Below are positions 15,178 through 23,164 of a stretch of DNA of 64,000 nucleotides, piece after piece. Each line of letters starts with the position of its first letter. Within the stretch, counting starts at the first letter, position 1. Position numbers and translations under genes: made by a program. The notes beneath the pieces were generated by a model. The model made no database searches. It was not told the origin of the DNA and saw nothing but the letters and a program-made list of their open reading frames with translations. Source of the stretch: UBA2965 sp036526135 (lineage in GTDB: Bacteria > Pseudomonadota > Gammaproteobacteria > Pseudomonadales > Azotimanducaceae); the NCBI GenBank assembly GCA_036526135.1, contig DATCZA010000023.1, positions 62,001-126,000 of the forward strand, in the 5' to 3' direction.

Positions 15178-16482
15178 TCAAGAAGAGACCTCCTCCGTCG
15201 GCCGCCCCCGCCGGATCAGGAGGTAGAGGAGCGCGCCTCCTGCGATGATGGCCAGGCCCCACAACCCCTCTTTCGGTCGGTGGGCGATGATGTAGCCGAG
15301 GGTCCATCCCGTGATGGCCAGGTAGACGAGCGGCGGTAGCGGGTACCACGTCGTGCGATAGGGGCGGGGCAGGTCGGGCTGGCGGATGCGCAGCACGAAC
15401 AGGCCCAGCACCGTGAAGAACGTGCTGACCCCGAGGGTGAAGCCGGCAAACACGAGAATGGCTTCGAAAGACGCTGTGAGAATGAAGGCCAGCGCCAGCA
15501 CGGACTGAACGACGATGGCCGTCACCGGTACCCCGTCGCCGCTCACCCGAGCCAGAAAACGAAACGCGGGGTAGTCCTGGCCGATCACCTGCAAAACCCT
15601 TGGACCCGCCATGATCATGGCGCTGGCGGTGGATATCAGAAGCAGAGCCAGAATGACGGCCATGATGGCCGCGCCGTTCGAGCCGAAGGCGTGCTCGGCG
15701 GCGATGTAGCCGATCTCCAGCCTGCCCTCCATGGCCTCCGCCGGCGCGACGTACAGAAAGGTTGCATTCAAAAGCACGTACAGCAGCATTACGACCACGG
15801 TTCCCTGGAGCAGCACCCGGGAGAGTGTCTGCTCGGGGCGGTCCAGCTCGCCCGTGAGGTAGGTGGCCGCGTTCCAGCCTGTGTAGGCGTAGTTGACGTA
15901 GATCAAAGCCACGGCGAACGCGCCGCTGGTGAGCAGCGCTCCGTCACCCTCGTGGGGCAGCAGCGATATCCCCTGAGGCTCGTCGACCAGCAGGGCGGCG
16001 AGCAGGCAGAAACCGAGAATCAGGATGATCTTCACGGCAGTGAACGCCCGCTGGACGCCGCCGCTCGAGCGTCGCGAGGTGGCGTGAGCAACGGAAAGCA
16101 CCACGACCAGACCGCACGCCAGCCAGACCGGCGACAGCGCGGGAAAGACCGAGGCCAGATAGATGCCGAAGGTAATGGCGGCGAGCGCCGTGGGTGCGGC
16201 AAACCCGATGGTGGCGGAGATCCAGCCGGACACGAAGCCTACGGCCGGATGATAGATTCGTCCCAGGAAGTTGTACTCGCCACCCGAGCGCGGCAGAGCC
16301 GCGCCGAGCTCCGCGTAGGACAGCGCCCCGCAGAGCGCCGTCAACCCCCCCACCGCCCAGAGCATCAGCAGGACGAACTCGGATCTGATGTCGGCCAGCT
16401 GAAAGCCCAGGCTCGTGAACACGCCGGTACCGATCATGTTGGCCATGATCACGGCCGTGGCTGTGCGCGCGCTGAATTTCAT
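15178..16482 (-). CDS. APC-family amino-acid permease
   Basis: 434 residues, highly hydrophobic with about twelve membrane spans. The N-terminal MANMIGTGVFTSLGF is the substrate-binding unwound helix 1 typical of the amino acid-polyamine-organocation family (GTGVF), and ELGAALPRSGGEYNFL is the helix 3 signature. It imports or exchanges an amino acid or amine at the inner membrane; the substrate is not readable. It is upstream of epmB on the same strand by about 89 bp; a functional link is not implied. Confidence 0.9.
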   Translation of the reverse strand: MKFSARTATAVIMANMIGTGVFTSLGFQLADIRSEFVLLMLWAVGGLTALCGALSYAELGAALPRSGGEYNFLGRIYHPAVGFVSGWISATIGFAAPTALAAITFGIYLASVFPALSPVWLACGLVVVLSVAHATSRRSSGGVQRAFTAVKIILILGFCLLAALLVDEPQGISLLPHEGDGALLTSGAFAVALIYVNYAYTGWNAATYLTGELDRPEQTLSRVLLQGTVVVMLLYVLLNATFLYVAPAEAMEGRLEIGYIAAEHAFGSNGAAIMAVILALLLISTASAMIMAGPRVLQVIGQDYPAFRFLARVSGDGVPVTAIVVQSVLALAFILTASFEAILVFAGFTLGVSTFFTVLGLFVLRIRQPDLPRPYRTTWYPLPPLVYLAITGWTLGYIIAHRPKEGLWGLAIIAGGALLYLLIRRGRPTEEVSS

Positions 16483-16525
16483 GAGCCCGGGGCCTCAGGC
16501 ACCCGTCACGGTGAGCCGGTCGCGA

Positions 16526-16966
16526 CTAGCGCCGGTCCAGACGATAGATCTTGCCGGTATCGACCCAGCCTTCGTCATCGTCGACGTCGTACTTGTTCAG
16601 GTAGGCCTGAGCGACGCGCCTGCGCTCGGCCATCTCGGTGACGGCAGTCGCGCGCAGCGGGTAGATGTCGCCGTTGGTCCTGAGCCTTACGCTCGGGTCA
16701 CCGTCGATTCGCTCCGTCCAGTTGGTGCCGTCCTCGCCCGTGGCCACGTACACGTCTGCGCCGATCCCGACGGACCACACGTTCACGGAGTAGGGGTCGT
16801 TCGGATCCGTCTCTATCTGCACGGTATCGATGGCTTCCAGAAAGGACCAGTCGGCCGGCGGCACCTTCTCGTCGCCGCTGAGCGCCCCCCCGGCGAAGAC
16901 GATGAACGGCTCTGCACAGCCGCTCAGGAGGATGATGATTGCGCCTGTGAGTGCGAGTCGCGCCAT
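16526..16966 (-). CDS. putative lipoprotein (possible DUF2255-like)
   Basis: 146 residues. The N-terminus MARLALTGAIIILLSGC is a type II signal with lipobox LSG-C17. The mature part contains DPYSVNVWSVGIGADVYVATGEDG and a C-terminal TGKIYRLDRR, a strand-rich pattern like small split-barrel proteins of the DUF2255 kind; that match is from memory of the pattern and tentative. It would be an outer-membrane or periplasmic lipoprotein. Divergent from the alcohol dehydrogenase at 17096. Confidence 0.7.
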   Translation of the reverse strand: MARLALTGAIIILLSGCAEPFIVFAGGALSGDEKVPPADWSFLEAIDTVQIETDPNDPYSVNVWSVGIGADVYVATGEDGTNWTERIDGDPSVRLRTNGDIYPLRATAVTEMAERRRVAQAYLNKYDVDDDEGWVDTGKIYRLDRR

Positions 16967-17095
16967 GGCCTGACCTTCGAGAAGACGGCAATTAGGGCGA
17001 ATTCTTTGCCGCCTGTAAATAGATTTCTCGCCGTGATCGGCCCACGGACCGTATGATCTGAGGGTCCGGTCGCTTGCGTATGGGAGGGCGTGGAC

Positions 17096-18076
17096 GTGCG
17101 CGCGATGCAGCTTACGGAGCCCGGTGGAGATTTCCGCCTGGTGGACTTGCCGAAGCCTCGACCCGCGGCGGGCGAGGTTCTACTGGCCGTGCACGCCTGC
17201 GGCGTCTGCCGCACCGATCTCCACGTTGTGGACGGGGACATCGTCGACGGCCGCTATCCCGTCGTGCCCGGGCACCAGATCGTCGGGGTGGTCGAGCAGG
17301 CGCCGGACGGCGATCTGCAACCGGGACAGCGGGTGGGCGTCCCGTGGCTCGGCCATACCTGCGGCACCTGCGTTTTCTGCCTTGCGGGCCAGGAGAACCT
17401 GTGCGATTCGGCCGAATTCACCGGATACCATCGCCAGGGTGGATTCGCGGAGTACGCGGTCGCCGACGCCCGCTTCTGTTTCCCCATCCCGGAAAGCTAT
17501 CCGGACGTTCAGGCGGCGCCGCTGCTGTGCGCGGGGCTGATCGGCTACCGGGCCCTGGGAATGGTTGGGGATGCTCGAAAGCTGGGTTTCTACGGGTTCG
17601 GGAATGCCGCCCACATCCTCACCCAGATTGCGGTATGGGAGGGGCGCGAAGTGTCCGCGTTTACCCGCCCGGGGGATGCGGCCGGCCAGCGATTCGCGAG
17701 GGGTCTGGGTGCTGTGTGGGCGGGTGATGCGTCGACGCCCCCTCCGGAGCCCCTGGACGCCGCCATCATCTTCGCGCCGGACGGGGCGCTGGTGCCGGCG
17801 GCCTTGAAGCATGTGCGCAAGGGTGGGGTGGTGGTCTGCGCGGGCATTCACATGTCCGACATCCCTTCGTTCCCCTACGCCGATCTCTGGGGCGAGCGCA
17901 TCATCCGCTCGGTGGCCAACCTGACCCGCGAAGACGGCGTGCGGTTGCTGGAGGTGGCGCCCCGCGTCCCGGTCCGCACCGAGGTGCAGGTTTTCCCGCT
18001 CGAGCGGACGGCGGATGCGCTCGATGCTCTGCGGGAAGGCCGCGTCGAGGGAGGCGCCGTCGTCCAGGTGCGCTAG
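17096..18076 (+). CDS. zinc-dependent alcohol dehydrogenase
   Basis: 326 residues, medium-chain dehydrogenase/reductase. Catalytic zinc ligands are in HACGVCRTDLH and PGHQIVG; the structural zinc cysteines are CGTCVFCLAGQENLC. The NAD-binding segment is GFYGFGNAAH, a GxGxxxH variant. It oxidises an alcohol or reduces an aldehyde with NAD(P). The GGAGGG at 17083-17088 is 7 nt from GTG 17096 (MRAMQL), which is preferred over the in-frame GTG 17090. It converges with, and overlaps by 4 bp, the oxidoreductase at 18073. A weak -10-like TATGAT at 17052 lies upstream. Confidence 0.9.
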   Translation: MRAMQLTEPGGDFRLVDLPKPRPAAGEVLLAVHACGVCRTDLHVVDGDIVDGRYPVVPGHQIVGVVEQAPDGDLQPGQRVGVPWLGHTCGTCVFCLAGQENLCDSAEFTGYHRQGGFAEYAVADARFCFPIPESYPDVQAAPLLCAGLIGYRALGMVGDARKLGFYGFGNAAHILTQIAVWEGREVSAFTRPGDAAGQRFARGLGAVWAGDASTPPPEPLDAAIIFAPDGALVPAALKHVRKGGVVVCAGIHMSDIPSFPYADLWGERIIRSVANLTREDGVRLLEVAPRVPVRTEVQVFPLERTADALDALREGRVEGGAVVQVR

Positions 18077-19119
18077 AGCGTGTCCACCAGCTTGCGCAGC
18101 TGCTCGCAGCTGCGAATCCGCTCTTGTGACGTTCTGCCCATGAAGCCCACGTTCAGGGCGGTCACTCCTGATTCGCTCAGCGCTTGCAGGCGGTCTCGAA
18201 CGAAACCCTCGGGCCCGATGAGCGAGTTGTTGGCCAGGTAGCTCTCGGGGATAGCGGCCTCGGCCCCTTTCTTGTCCCCGGACAGGTACAGGTCCTGGAT
18301 CAGCTTGGCCTCTTGTGCGTACCCGGAGCGGCTGAAGATGTCGTTGTAGAAATTCTTCTGTCGCGCGCCCATGCCGCCGATGTAAAGCGCTGCCTGGGGG
18401 CGCGCCAGATTCCGCAGGTCTTCGAGGCCCTCGCCGATGGCCACCGCGCCGCCGGCGAACACTTCCAGCGGCGCCCTGCCCGGATCCCGCTTCGCGGCTC
18501 CGGCGCGAAGCGCATCGCCCCACACCGCGTCCGCGGCATCGGCGGTGTAGAAGGCGGGAAGCCAGGCATCGGCGAGCTCCGCCGTCATCTCCACGCTCTT
18601 GGCGCCGAGTGCGGCGATGGCGATGGGAATCTCTTCGCGGACCGGGTGGTTGATGAGCTTCAGCGGCTTGCCCAGGCCGGTGCCTTTGTTCTGCGGCAGC
18701 GGAATCTGGTAGTAGCGCCCGTCGTGCTGCAGACGCTCGCGGCGCCAAACCTTCCGGCAGATCTCGATGATTTCCCGGATTCGGGAGACGGGTGCCACGT
18801 AGGGCACGCCGTGAAAGCCTTCGATGACCTGAGGCCCAGACGCGCCGAGCCCGAGCATGCAGCGGCCGTCCGAGAGGTAGTCTATGCCTGCTGCCGTCAT
18901 GGCCAGCAGAGACGGTGTCCGGGAGTAGATGGGCAGGATGCCGGAGGCGATGGTGACGCGCTCGGTGTTTGCCGCCAGGTAGCCCATGGCGCTGGGCGCG
19001 TCGAAGGAGTACGCCTCGGGAACCCAGACCAGATCGAGACCGGCTTTCTCCAGCTCGGCGACTTCTTTGACCGCTTCCTTGAAACCGCCGGCATAGCTCA
19101 GCAGCATGGATATACGCAT
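18073..19119 (-). CDS. LLM-class flavin (or F420)-dependent oxidoreductase
   Basis: 348 residues of the bacterial luciferase-like TIM-barrel family: MRISMLLSYAGGFKEAV start, AELEKAGLDLVWVPEAY, and RVTIASGILPIYSRTP, SDGRCMLGLGASGPQVIEGFHG. The pattern resembles the tetrahydromethanopterin-reductase-like branch, whose members use FMN or F420. The frame is open to 19317, but ATG 19119 with AAGGGG upstream is the family start. Its stop overlaps that of the convergent alcohol dehydrogenase by 4 bp. Substrate unknown. Confidence 0.88.
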   Translation of the reverse strand: MRISMLLSYAGGFKEAVKEVAELEKAGLDLVWVPEAYSFDAPSAMGYLAANTERVTIASGILPIYSRTPSLLAMTAAGIDYLSDGRCMLGLGASGPQVIEGFHGVPYVAPVSRIREIIEICRKVWRRERLQHDGRYYQIPLPQNKGTGLGKPLKLINHPVREEIPIAIAALGAKSVEMTAELADAWLPAFYTADAADAVWGDALRAGAAKRDPGRAPLEVFAGGAVAIGEGLEDLRNLARPQAALYIGGMGARQKNFYNDIFSRSGYAQEAKLIQDLYLSGDKKGAEAAIPESYLANNSLIGPEGFVRDRLQALSESGVTALNVGFMGRTSQERIRSCEQLRKLVDTL

Positions 19120-19243
19120 GTTCAACCCCTTGAGAAGGTGATGGTTCGTTGGTCGCCGGCCCGGCCGCGGAGTATGCTTGGCGGCTGCCGCCCCTTTGCC
19201 ACCGGCGTGGCGGTCGATGTTAACAGAATGAGGATCACTGCCG

Positions 19244-20461
19244 TTGGATCGGGAATTTGACGTCATCGTCTGGGGGGCCAGCGGTTTCACCGGGCGCCTC
19301 GTAGCCGAGTACCTCAACGAGCGCTACGGATTGGGCGGAAGCGTCGCCTGGGCGATCGCCGGGCGAAATCAGGGCAAGCTCGATGCGGTGCGTCAGGAGA
19401 TCGGCGCGCCGGGACTGTCCACGATCCTGGCCGACGGCAACGACGAGGCATCGCTCGCCGCCATGGCCGAGCGCGCCCGCGTCATCTGCACGACGGTGGG
19501 GCCCTATGCTCTGTATGGCAGCCGGCTCGTTGCTGCGTGCGTCAGCCGGGGAACCCACTACTGCGATCTGACCGGCGAGGTCCACTGGATGCGCCGAATG
19601 ATCGACAACCATCACCTCAGTGCCCAGCAGGCCGGGGTTCGGATCGTCCACACGTGCGGCTTCGACAGCATACCGTCGGACATTGGCGTGCTCTGCGTGC
19701 AACGGGAAATGAAATCCCGGCACGGTGAGGTGGCCACCGAGGTCAAGTCCCGCGTGCGCGGAATGCGCGGCGGCTTCAGCGGCGGGACCGTGGCCAGCAT
19801 GCTCAACATGATGGAAGAAAGCGAGATGGACCCGGGCGTTCGGGAGGTAATGAACGATCCGTATGGCCTCAACCCCGCGGGCGAGCGTCACGGCCTCGAT
19901 GGGCCCGAGCACTCGGTGCCCGAATACGACCCGGATTTCGGCGCATGGACCACACCGTTCGTCATGGCAGCCATCAACACCAAGGTCGTTCGCCGCAGCA
20001 ACGCGTTGTCCGGCTACGCCTACGGGCGCGACTTTCGGTACGACGAGGCGATGCTGACGGGCTTCGGCCCCTGGGGCTTCCCGCTGGCCGCGGCGATGAG
20101 CGTCGGCTCGACGGCTTTCAACGCCGCCGCCGGGGTTTCTGCGCTGCGTGGATTGCTGGCGCGGGTTCTGCCCGAGCCCGGGGAGGGGCCCTCGGCCGCT
20201 GCCCGCGAGCGGGGATTCTTCGACATCGAGATGCTCGGCAAGAGCCGCCGCAGCGGTGCGCGGGTCAAGGTCAGGATCCGCGGGGATCGTGATCCGGGCT
20301 ACGGCTCGACCTCGCGGATGCTGGGCGAGAGCGCCGTCTGCCTGGCCAGAGACGATCTGGAGACACCCACGGGCGTGCTTACCCCGGCCGTGGCCATGGG
20401 CGAAGCGCTGATCGGGCGTCTTGGCAACAACGCCGGCGTGACGTTCGAGGTGATGCCGTGA
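19244..20461 (+). CDS. saccharopine dehydrogenase-like / trans-acting enoyl reductase-like protein
   Basis: 405 residues with an N-terminal Rossmann fold VIVWGASGFTGRLVAEYL (GxxGxxG) and the family marker HTCGFDSIPSDIG. Proteins of this group include saccharopine-dehydrogenase-like oxidoreductases and the trans enoyl reductase of mycobacterial lipid synthesis; the reaction here is not determinable. The start codon is TTG 19244, with GAGG about 10 nt before it. It is divergent from the LLM oxidoreductase (125 bp) and followed by a membrane protein, possibly co-transcribed (43 bp). Confidence 0.85.
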   Translation: MDREFDVIVWGASGFTGRLVAEYLNERYGLGGSVAWAIAGRNQGKLDAVRQEIGAPGLSTILADGNDEASLAAMAERARVICTTVGPYALYGSRLVAACVSRGTHYCDLTGEVHWMRRMIDNHHLSAQQAGVRIVHTCGFDSIPSDIGVLCVQREMKSRHGEVATEVKSRVRGMRGGFSGGTVASMLNMMEESEMDPGVREVMNDPYGLNPAGERHGLDGPEHSVPEYDPDFGAWTTPFVMAAINTKVVRRSNALSGYAYGRDFRYDEAMLTGFGPWGFPLAAAMSVGSTAFNAAAGVSALRGLLARVLPEPGEGPSAAARERGFFDIEMLGKSRRSGARVKVRIRGDRDPGYGSTSRMLGESAVCLARDDLETPTGVLTPAVAMGEALIGRLGNNAGVTFEVMP

Positions 20462-20504
20462 GGCGCTCACTTCGTCGCTCATCTAACGAAAGGAGCGCGT
20501 GGGC

Positions 20505-21584
20505 GTGAGCGAGACCGGGCCGGCTCCCCAGGAACGCGGCAAATCCAACATCCTCCTTCGGATTGCGACCTGGCTGATTACTGCCGGCTGCTTCTATCTC
20601 GTTTACGGCCGGACGGCCGAAGCGGCGGCACGTGACGGCCTGACCGTGTTGGAATACCTGGCCCGCTTCTTCGGCGAGGCCAACTGGCTTGCCTGGCTCG
20701 CGGTCATGGTCCCCTACTCCGTTTTCTTCTTCGTTGTCGACGCTCACGTGACCTGGCGAGTCATCCGCTGGTTCAATGCCCCCGAAATCCGGCTGGGCAA
20801 CGTGCTGCCGATCCGTGCCAGCGCCTACATCCTGTCCCTGGTCAACGAGCAGGTGGGCAAGGGCGCGATGTCCCTTTACCTCTATCGTCGTTACAAAGTC
20901 CCTGCTCTGGCGGCCATCTCCAGCATGCTGCTGCTCGGGCTGATGGAAATCTACCAGTTGCTGGTGTTCTCCTCGGTCGGGGTCTTTCTCGGATTCGAGG
21001 TGGTCCAGGCGGCCTCCACGGAGCTGCCGCTCGACAAGATCCTGCCCGGCGTGTTTGCCGTGGCGGCCATCTATCTGCCGCTGCACATCGCCTACTTCCG
21101 GGGACATCTCCTGAAGGGATCGACGGTTCGGGAGAAGAGCCTGGTCCGGGCATTCCGTGAAGCCCGGCCCATTCACTACCTGCTCATTTTGCTGTTCAAG
21201 GCGCCGCTTCTGATCGGTGCGATCGTCGTCTACACCATCGCCTTGAACCTCTTCAACGTCGACGTCAGCTTCGCTCAGATGCTCGCCTTCCTTCCCGTGA
21301 TCTTTCTGGCCGCGGCGCTGCCGCTGCCGTTCCATGCCGGCGCCCTTCTTTTCTGGACCATTCTTTTCCCGGACTTTCCCGAGGTCGGTGCTTTCAGCCT
21401 CGTGATGCACACCTTCTTCGTGCTGTTCAACGCGTTGATCGGGGTGGTGTTCCTGCCGATCGCGAATCGGGAGCTATTCGGATCGGAGCAGCCAGGCTCG
21501 GGCACGGTCGCCCATGGAAACGATGCTGGTGACGACGAGCACCCAGGCCAGCCCCTGGATCAGGGCGGCGCTGGGCCACGGTAG
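20505..21584 (+). CDS. polytopic membrane protein, unknown function
   Basis: 359 residues, not recognised. At least seven hydrophobic spans are visible, including about 20-37, 62-80, 133-155, 180-200, 225-245, 260-285 and 300-325 of the protein. GTG 20505 has AGGAG 9 nt upstream and is preferred to GTG 20499, which is only 3 nt from it. The last 37 codons run antisense through the end of the convergent phosphatidyltransferase gene, a 111-bp overlap; this tail is Gly/Asp/Pro-rich and hydrophilic. It may be membrane lipid-related from its neighbours, but that is weak inference. Confidence 0.7.
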   Translation: MSETGPAPQERGKSNILLRIATWLITAGCFYLVYGRTAEAAARDGLTVLEYLARFFGEANWLAWLAVMVPYSVFFFVVDAHVTWRVIRWFNAPEIRLGNVLPIRASAYILSLVNEQVGKGAMSLYLYRRYKVPALAAISSMLLLGLMEIYQLLVFSSVGVFLGFEVVQAASTELPLDKILPGVFAVAAIYLPLHIAYFRGHLLKGSTVREKSLVRAFREARPIHYLLILLFKAPLLIGAIVVYTIALNLFNVDVSFAQMLAFLPVIFLAAALPLPFHAGALLFWTILFPDFPEVGAFSLVMHTFFVLFNALIGVVFLPIANRELFGSEQPGSGTVAHGNDAGDDEHPGQPLDQGGAGPR

Positions 21585-22001
21585 GGCCAGCCCCTCTTTA
21601 ACGATGGGTATGCCGGCGGCGAAGAAGTAGGCGATGCCGTTCATTCGCCCGAGATAGCTCGTCCGCAGGTGTTTGCCCGCCAGCGCCCGGGAGTCGAGGG
21701 CATACTGTATGAAAGCCGCAGCAACCAGGCAGGGGAGCGCCCAGGTCAGGTAGCCGGCAGTGGCCAGGGCGCCCAGAGCGAAGGTGACGAAGAGCGCGTC
21801 CGTCGCGTGGTCGAACAAGCCCCCGACCGGGCTGGCGTGGTTCAAGCGTCGCGCGAGCGGGCCGTCGAGCAGGTCGGTGATCACGGCAAGCGCGAACAGG
21901 GCTGCGGCCAGCGGCCAATCACCGGAGACAACGGCCATGGCGCACGGCACCGCAAGCGCCAGGCGGACGGTGGTGAGGAGATTCGCCCAGGTGAACCACA
22001 T
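21474..22001 (-). CDS. CDP-alcohol phosphatidyltransferase family protein
   Basis: 175 residues. The family signature D-x2-D-G-x2-A-R-x8-G-x3-D-x3-D is complete: DLLDGPLARR, then GGLFDHATD. These integral membrane enzymes swap CMP of CDP-diacylglycerol for an alcohol (for example glycerol phosphate, inositol or serine) to build phospholipids. About five membrane helices are visible. The alcohol is not readable from the sequence. The start ATG 22001 lies 143 bp from the divergent NAD(P)-binding protein at 22145. Confidence 0.9.
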   Translation of the reverse strand: MWFTWANLLTTVRLALAVPCAMAVVSGDWPLAAALFALAVITDLLDGPLARRLNHASPVGGLFDHATDALFVTFALGALATAGYLTWALPCLVAAAFIQYALDSRALAGKHLRTSYLGRMNGIAYFFAAGIPIVKEGLALPWPSAALIQGLAWVLVVTSIVSMGDRARAWLLRSE

Positions 22002-22144
22002 GGCGCGATTATGCTACGCCAGCCACCCATCGGTGTCGCCTTGCTGAGCGCGTTCGCGCGCTCCAGAATGTGGCCCGTGATGCGCGTCGAACACCAGAGC
22101 CTGCCGGTATCGCCCGCCGATCCATGGATCGGCAGGGGCTGCCC

Positions 22145-23044
22145 ATGATCGTCGTCACCGGAGCAAACGGCAATCTTGGCAGGCGGCTTCTGCAGAGCCT
22201 CTCCGGCCGGGCCCCGCTGCGGGCCGTGGTGCGCTCGGAGCGGGCCGCCGAGCAGATCAGGGCTCTGACGCTGGAACCCGAACCTGAGATATGCGTGGTC
22301 GATTACCAGGATGCTGCCGCCATGACCGGGGCGCTCGCGGGGGCGGAATATGTCGTCCATCTCGTAGGTATCATCAAGGAGACGGCGGCCAGCACCTACG
22401 TCGATGCTCATGAGCGCACCTCCGAGGTGCTCTGCCAGGCGGCCGACTCGGCGGGCGCCTTGCGGATCGTGTACCTGAGCATCGTCGGCTCGGAACCGGG
22501 CAGCAGCAATCCGTGTCTGGCGTCGAAGGGGGCTGCGGAAGCCATCCTCTTGGCCGCCGCCACGCCCGCGCTGGTGGTGAGGGTGCCCATGGTGCTGGGC
22601 GAGGGTGACTACGCCGCCGGCGCGCTGGCGCGGCGCGCGCGAAAGGGTTGGAACGTTCTGCTCAGGGGCGCGAGCCTGGAGCAGCCCATCTACGCCGGAG
22701 ACGTCATCGAGGCGGTGAAGGCCGGGCTCGGTTCTGCCCCCGCTCCGGCGGCCCTGGACGATGCCGTGCTGGACCTGGCCGGGCCCGTTTCCCTCTCGCG
22801 CAGCGATCTTACGCGCCGGTCCGCGAGCATCCTGGGTCGATCCACCCGGGTGATATCCCTGCCCCTGTTCTTGGGGCTGCTGCTTGCCGGTCTGCTGGAG
22901 CGCCTGCTCGCGAACCCGCCGGTCACCGCTGCCATGCTGCGGGTTCTCGACCATGACGACCGCTTGGATCCGGAGCCCGCCTGCCACGTCCTCGGCATCG
23001 AGCTCACGCCGCTCGACGAGGTCCTCGCCCGGTGTCTGCGATGA
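22145..23044 (+). CDS. NAD(P)-binding SDR-type protein (NDUFA9/NmrA-like)
   Basis: 299 residues, atypical short-chain dehydrogenase with the Rossmann glycine motif TGANGNLG at residues 5-12 and the later YLSIVGSEPGSSNPCLASKG, where the usual YxxxK active site is replaced (no Tyr), so a binding/regulatory or sugar-nucleotide role is as likely as catalysis. The frame is open from 22070, but ATG 22145 begins directly at the first Rossmann strand (MIVVTG) and has AGGGG upstream. Two hairpins follow the stop. Confidence 0.85.
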   Translation: MIVVTGANGNLGRRLLQSLSGRAPLRAVVRSERAAEQIRALTLEPEPEICVVDYQDAAAMTGALAGAEYVVHLVGIIKETAASTYVDAHERTSEVLCQAADSAGALRIVYLSIVGSEPGSSNPCLASKGAAEAILLAAATPALVVRVPMVLGEGDYAAGALARRARKGWNVLLRGASLEQPIYAGDVIEAVKAGLGSAPAPAALDDAVLDLAGPVSLSRSDLTRRSASILGRSTRVISLPLFLGLLLAGLLERLLANPPVTAAMLRVLDHDDRLDPEPACHVLGIELTPLDEVLARCLR

Positions 23045-23049
23045 CGAAA

Positions 23050-23111
23050 CCGTGACGCCCGTCACGGCCATCTGAATTCCCACCCAGTTCACATTCAGGC
23101 TGGGCGAATTC
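23050..23111 (+). other. two tandem stem-loops in intergenic region
   Basis: Hairpin one pairs CCGTGAC (23050-23056) with GTCACGG (23061-23067) around a 4-nt loop, six bases after the preceding stop. Hairpin two pairs GAATTC (23074-23079) and CCCAG (23083-23087) with CTGGG (23100-23104) and GAATTC (23106-23111). No U-run follows, so these are not classical intrinsic terminators, but they could end, stabilise or process the upstream transcript. Confidence 0.5.
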
Positions 23112-23164
23112 AAGTAGTTTTGCGCGGTGACCCGAGAAAGTCGGCCAGACGGTCCTCGGAGTGG

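Noticed and set aside
17052..17057. Promoter of the alcohol dehydrogenase
   Set aside because: TATGAT is a fair -10 but no -35 is found at 16-18 bp; mentioned only in the gene entry.
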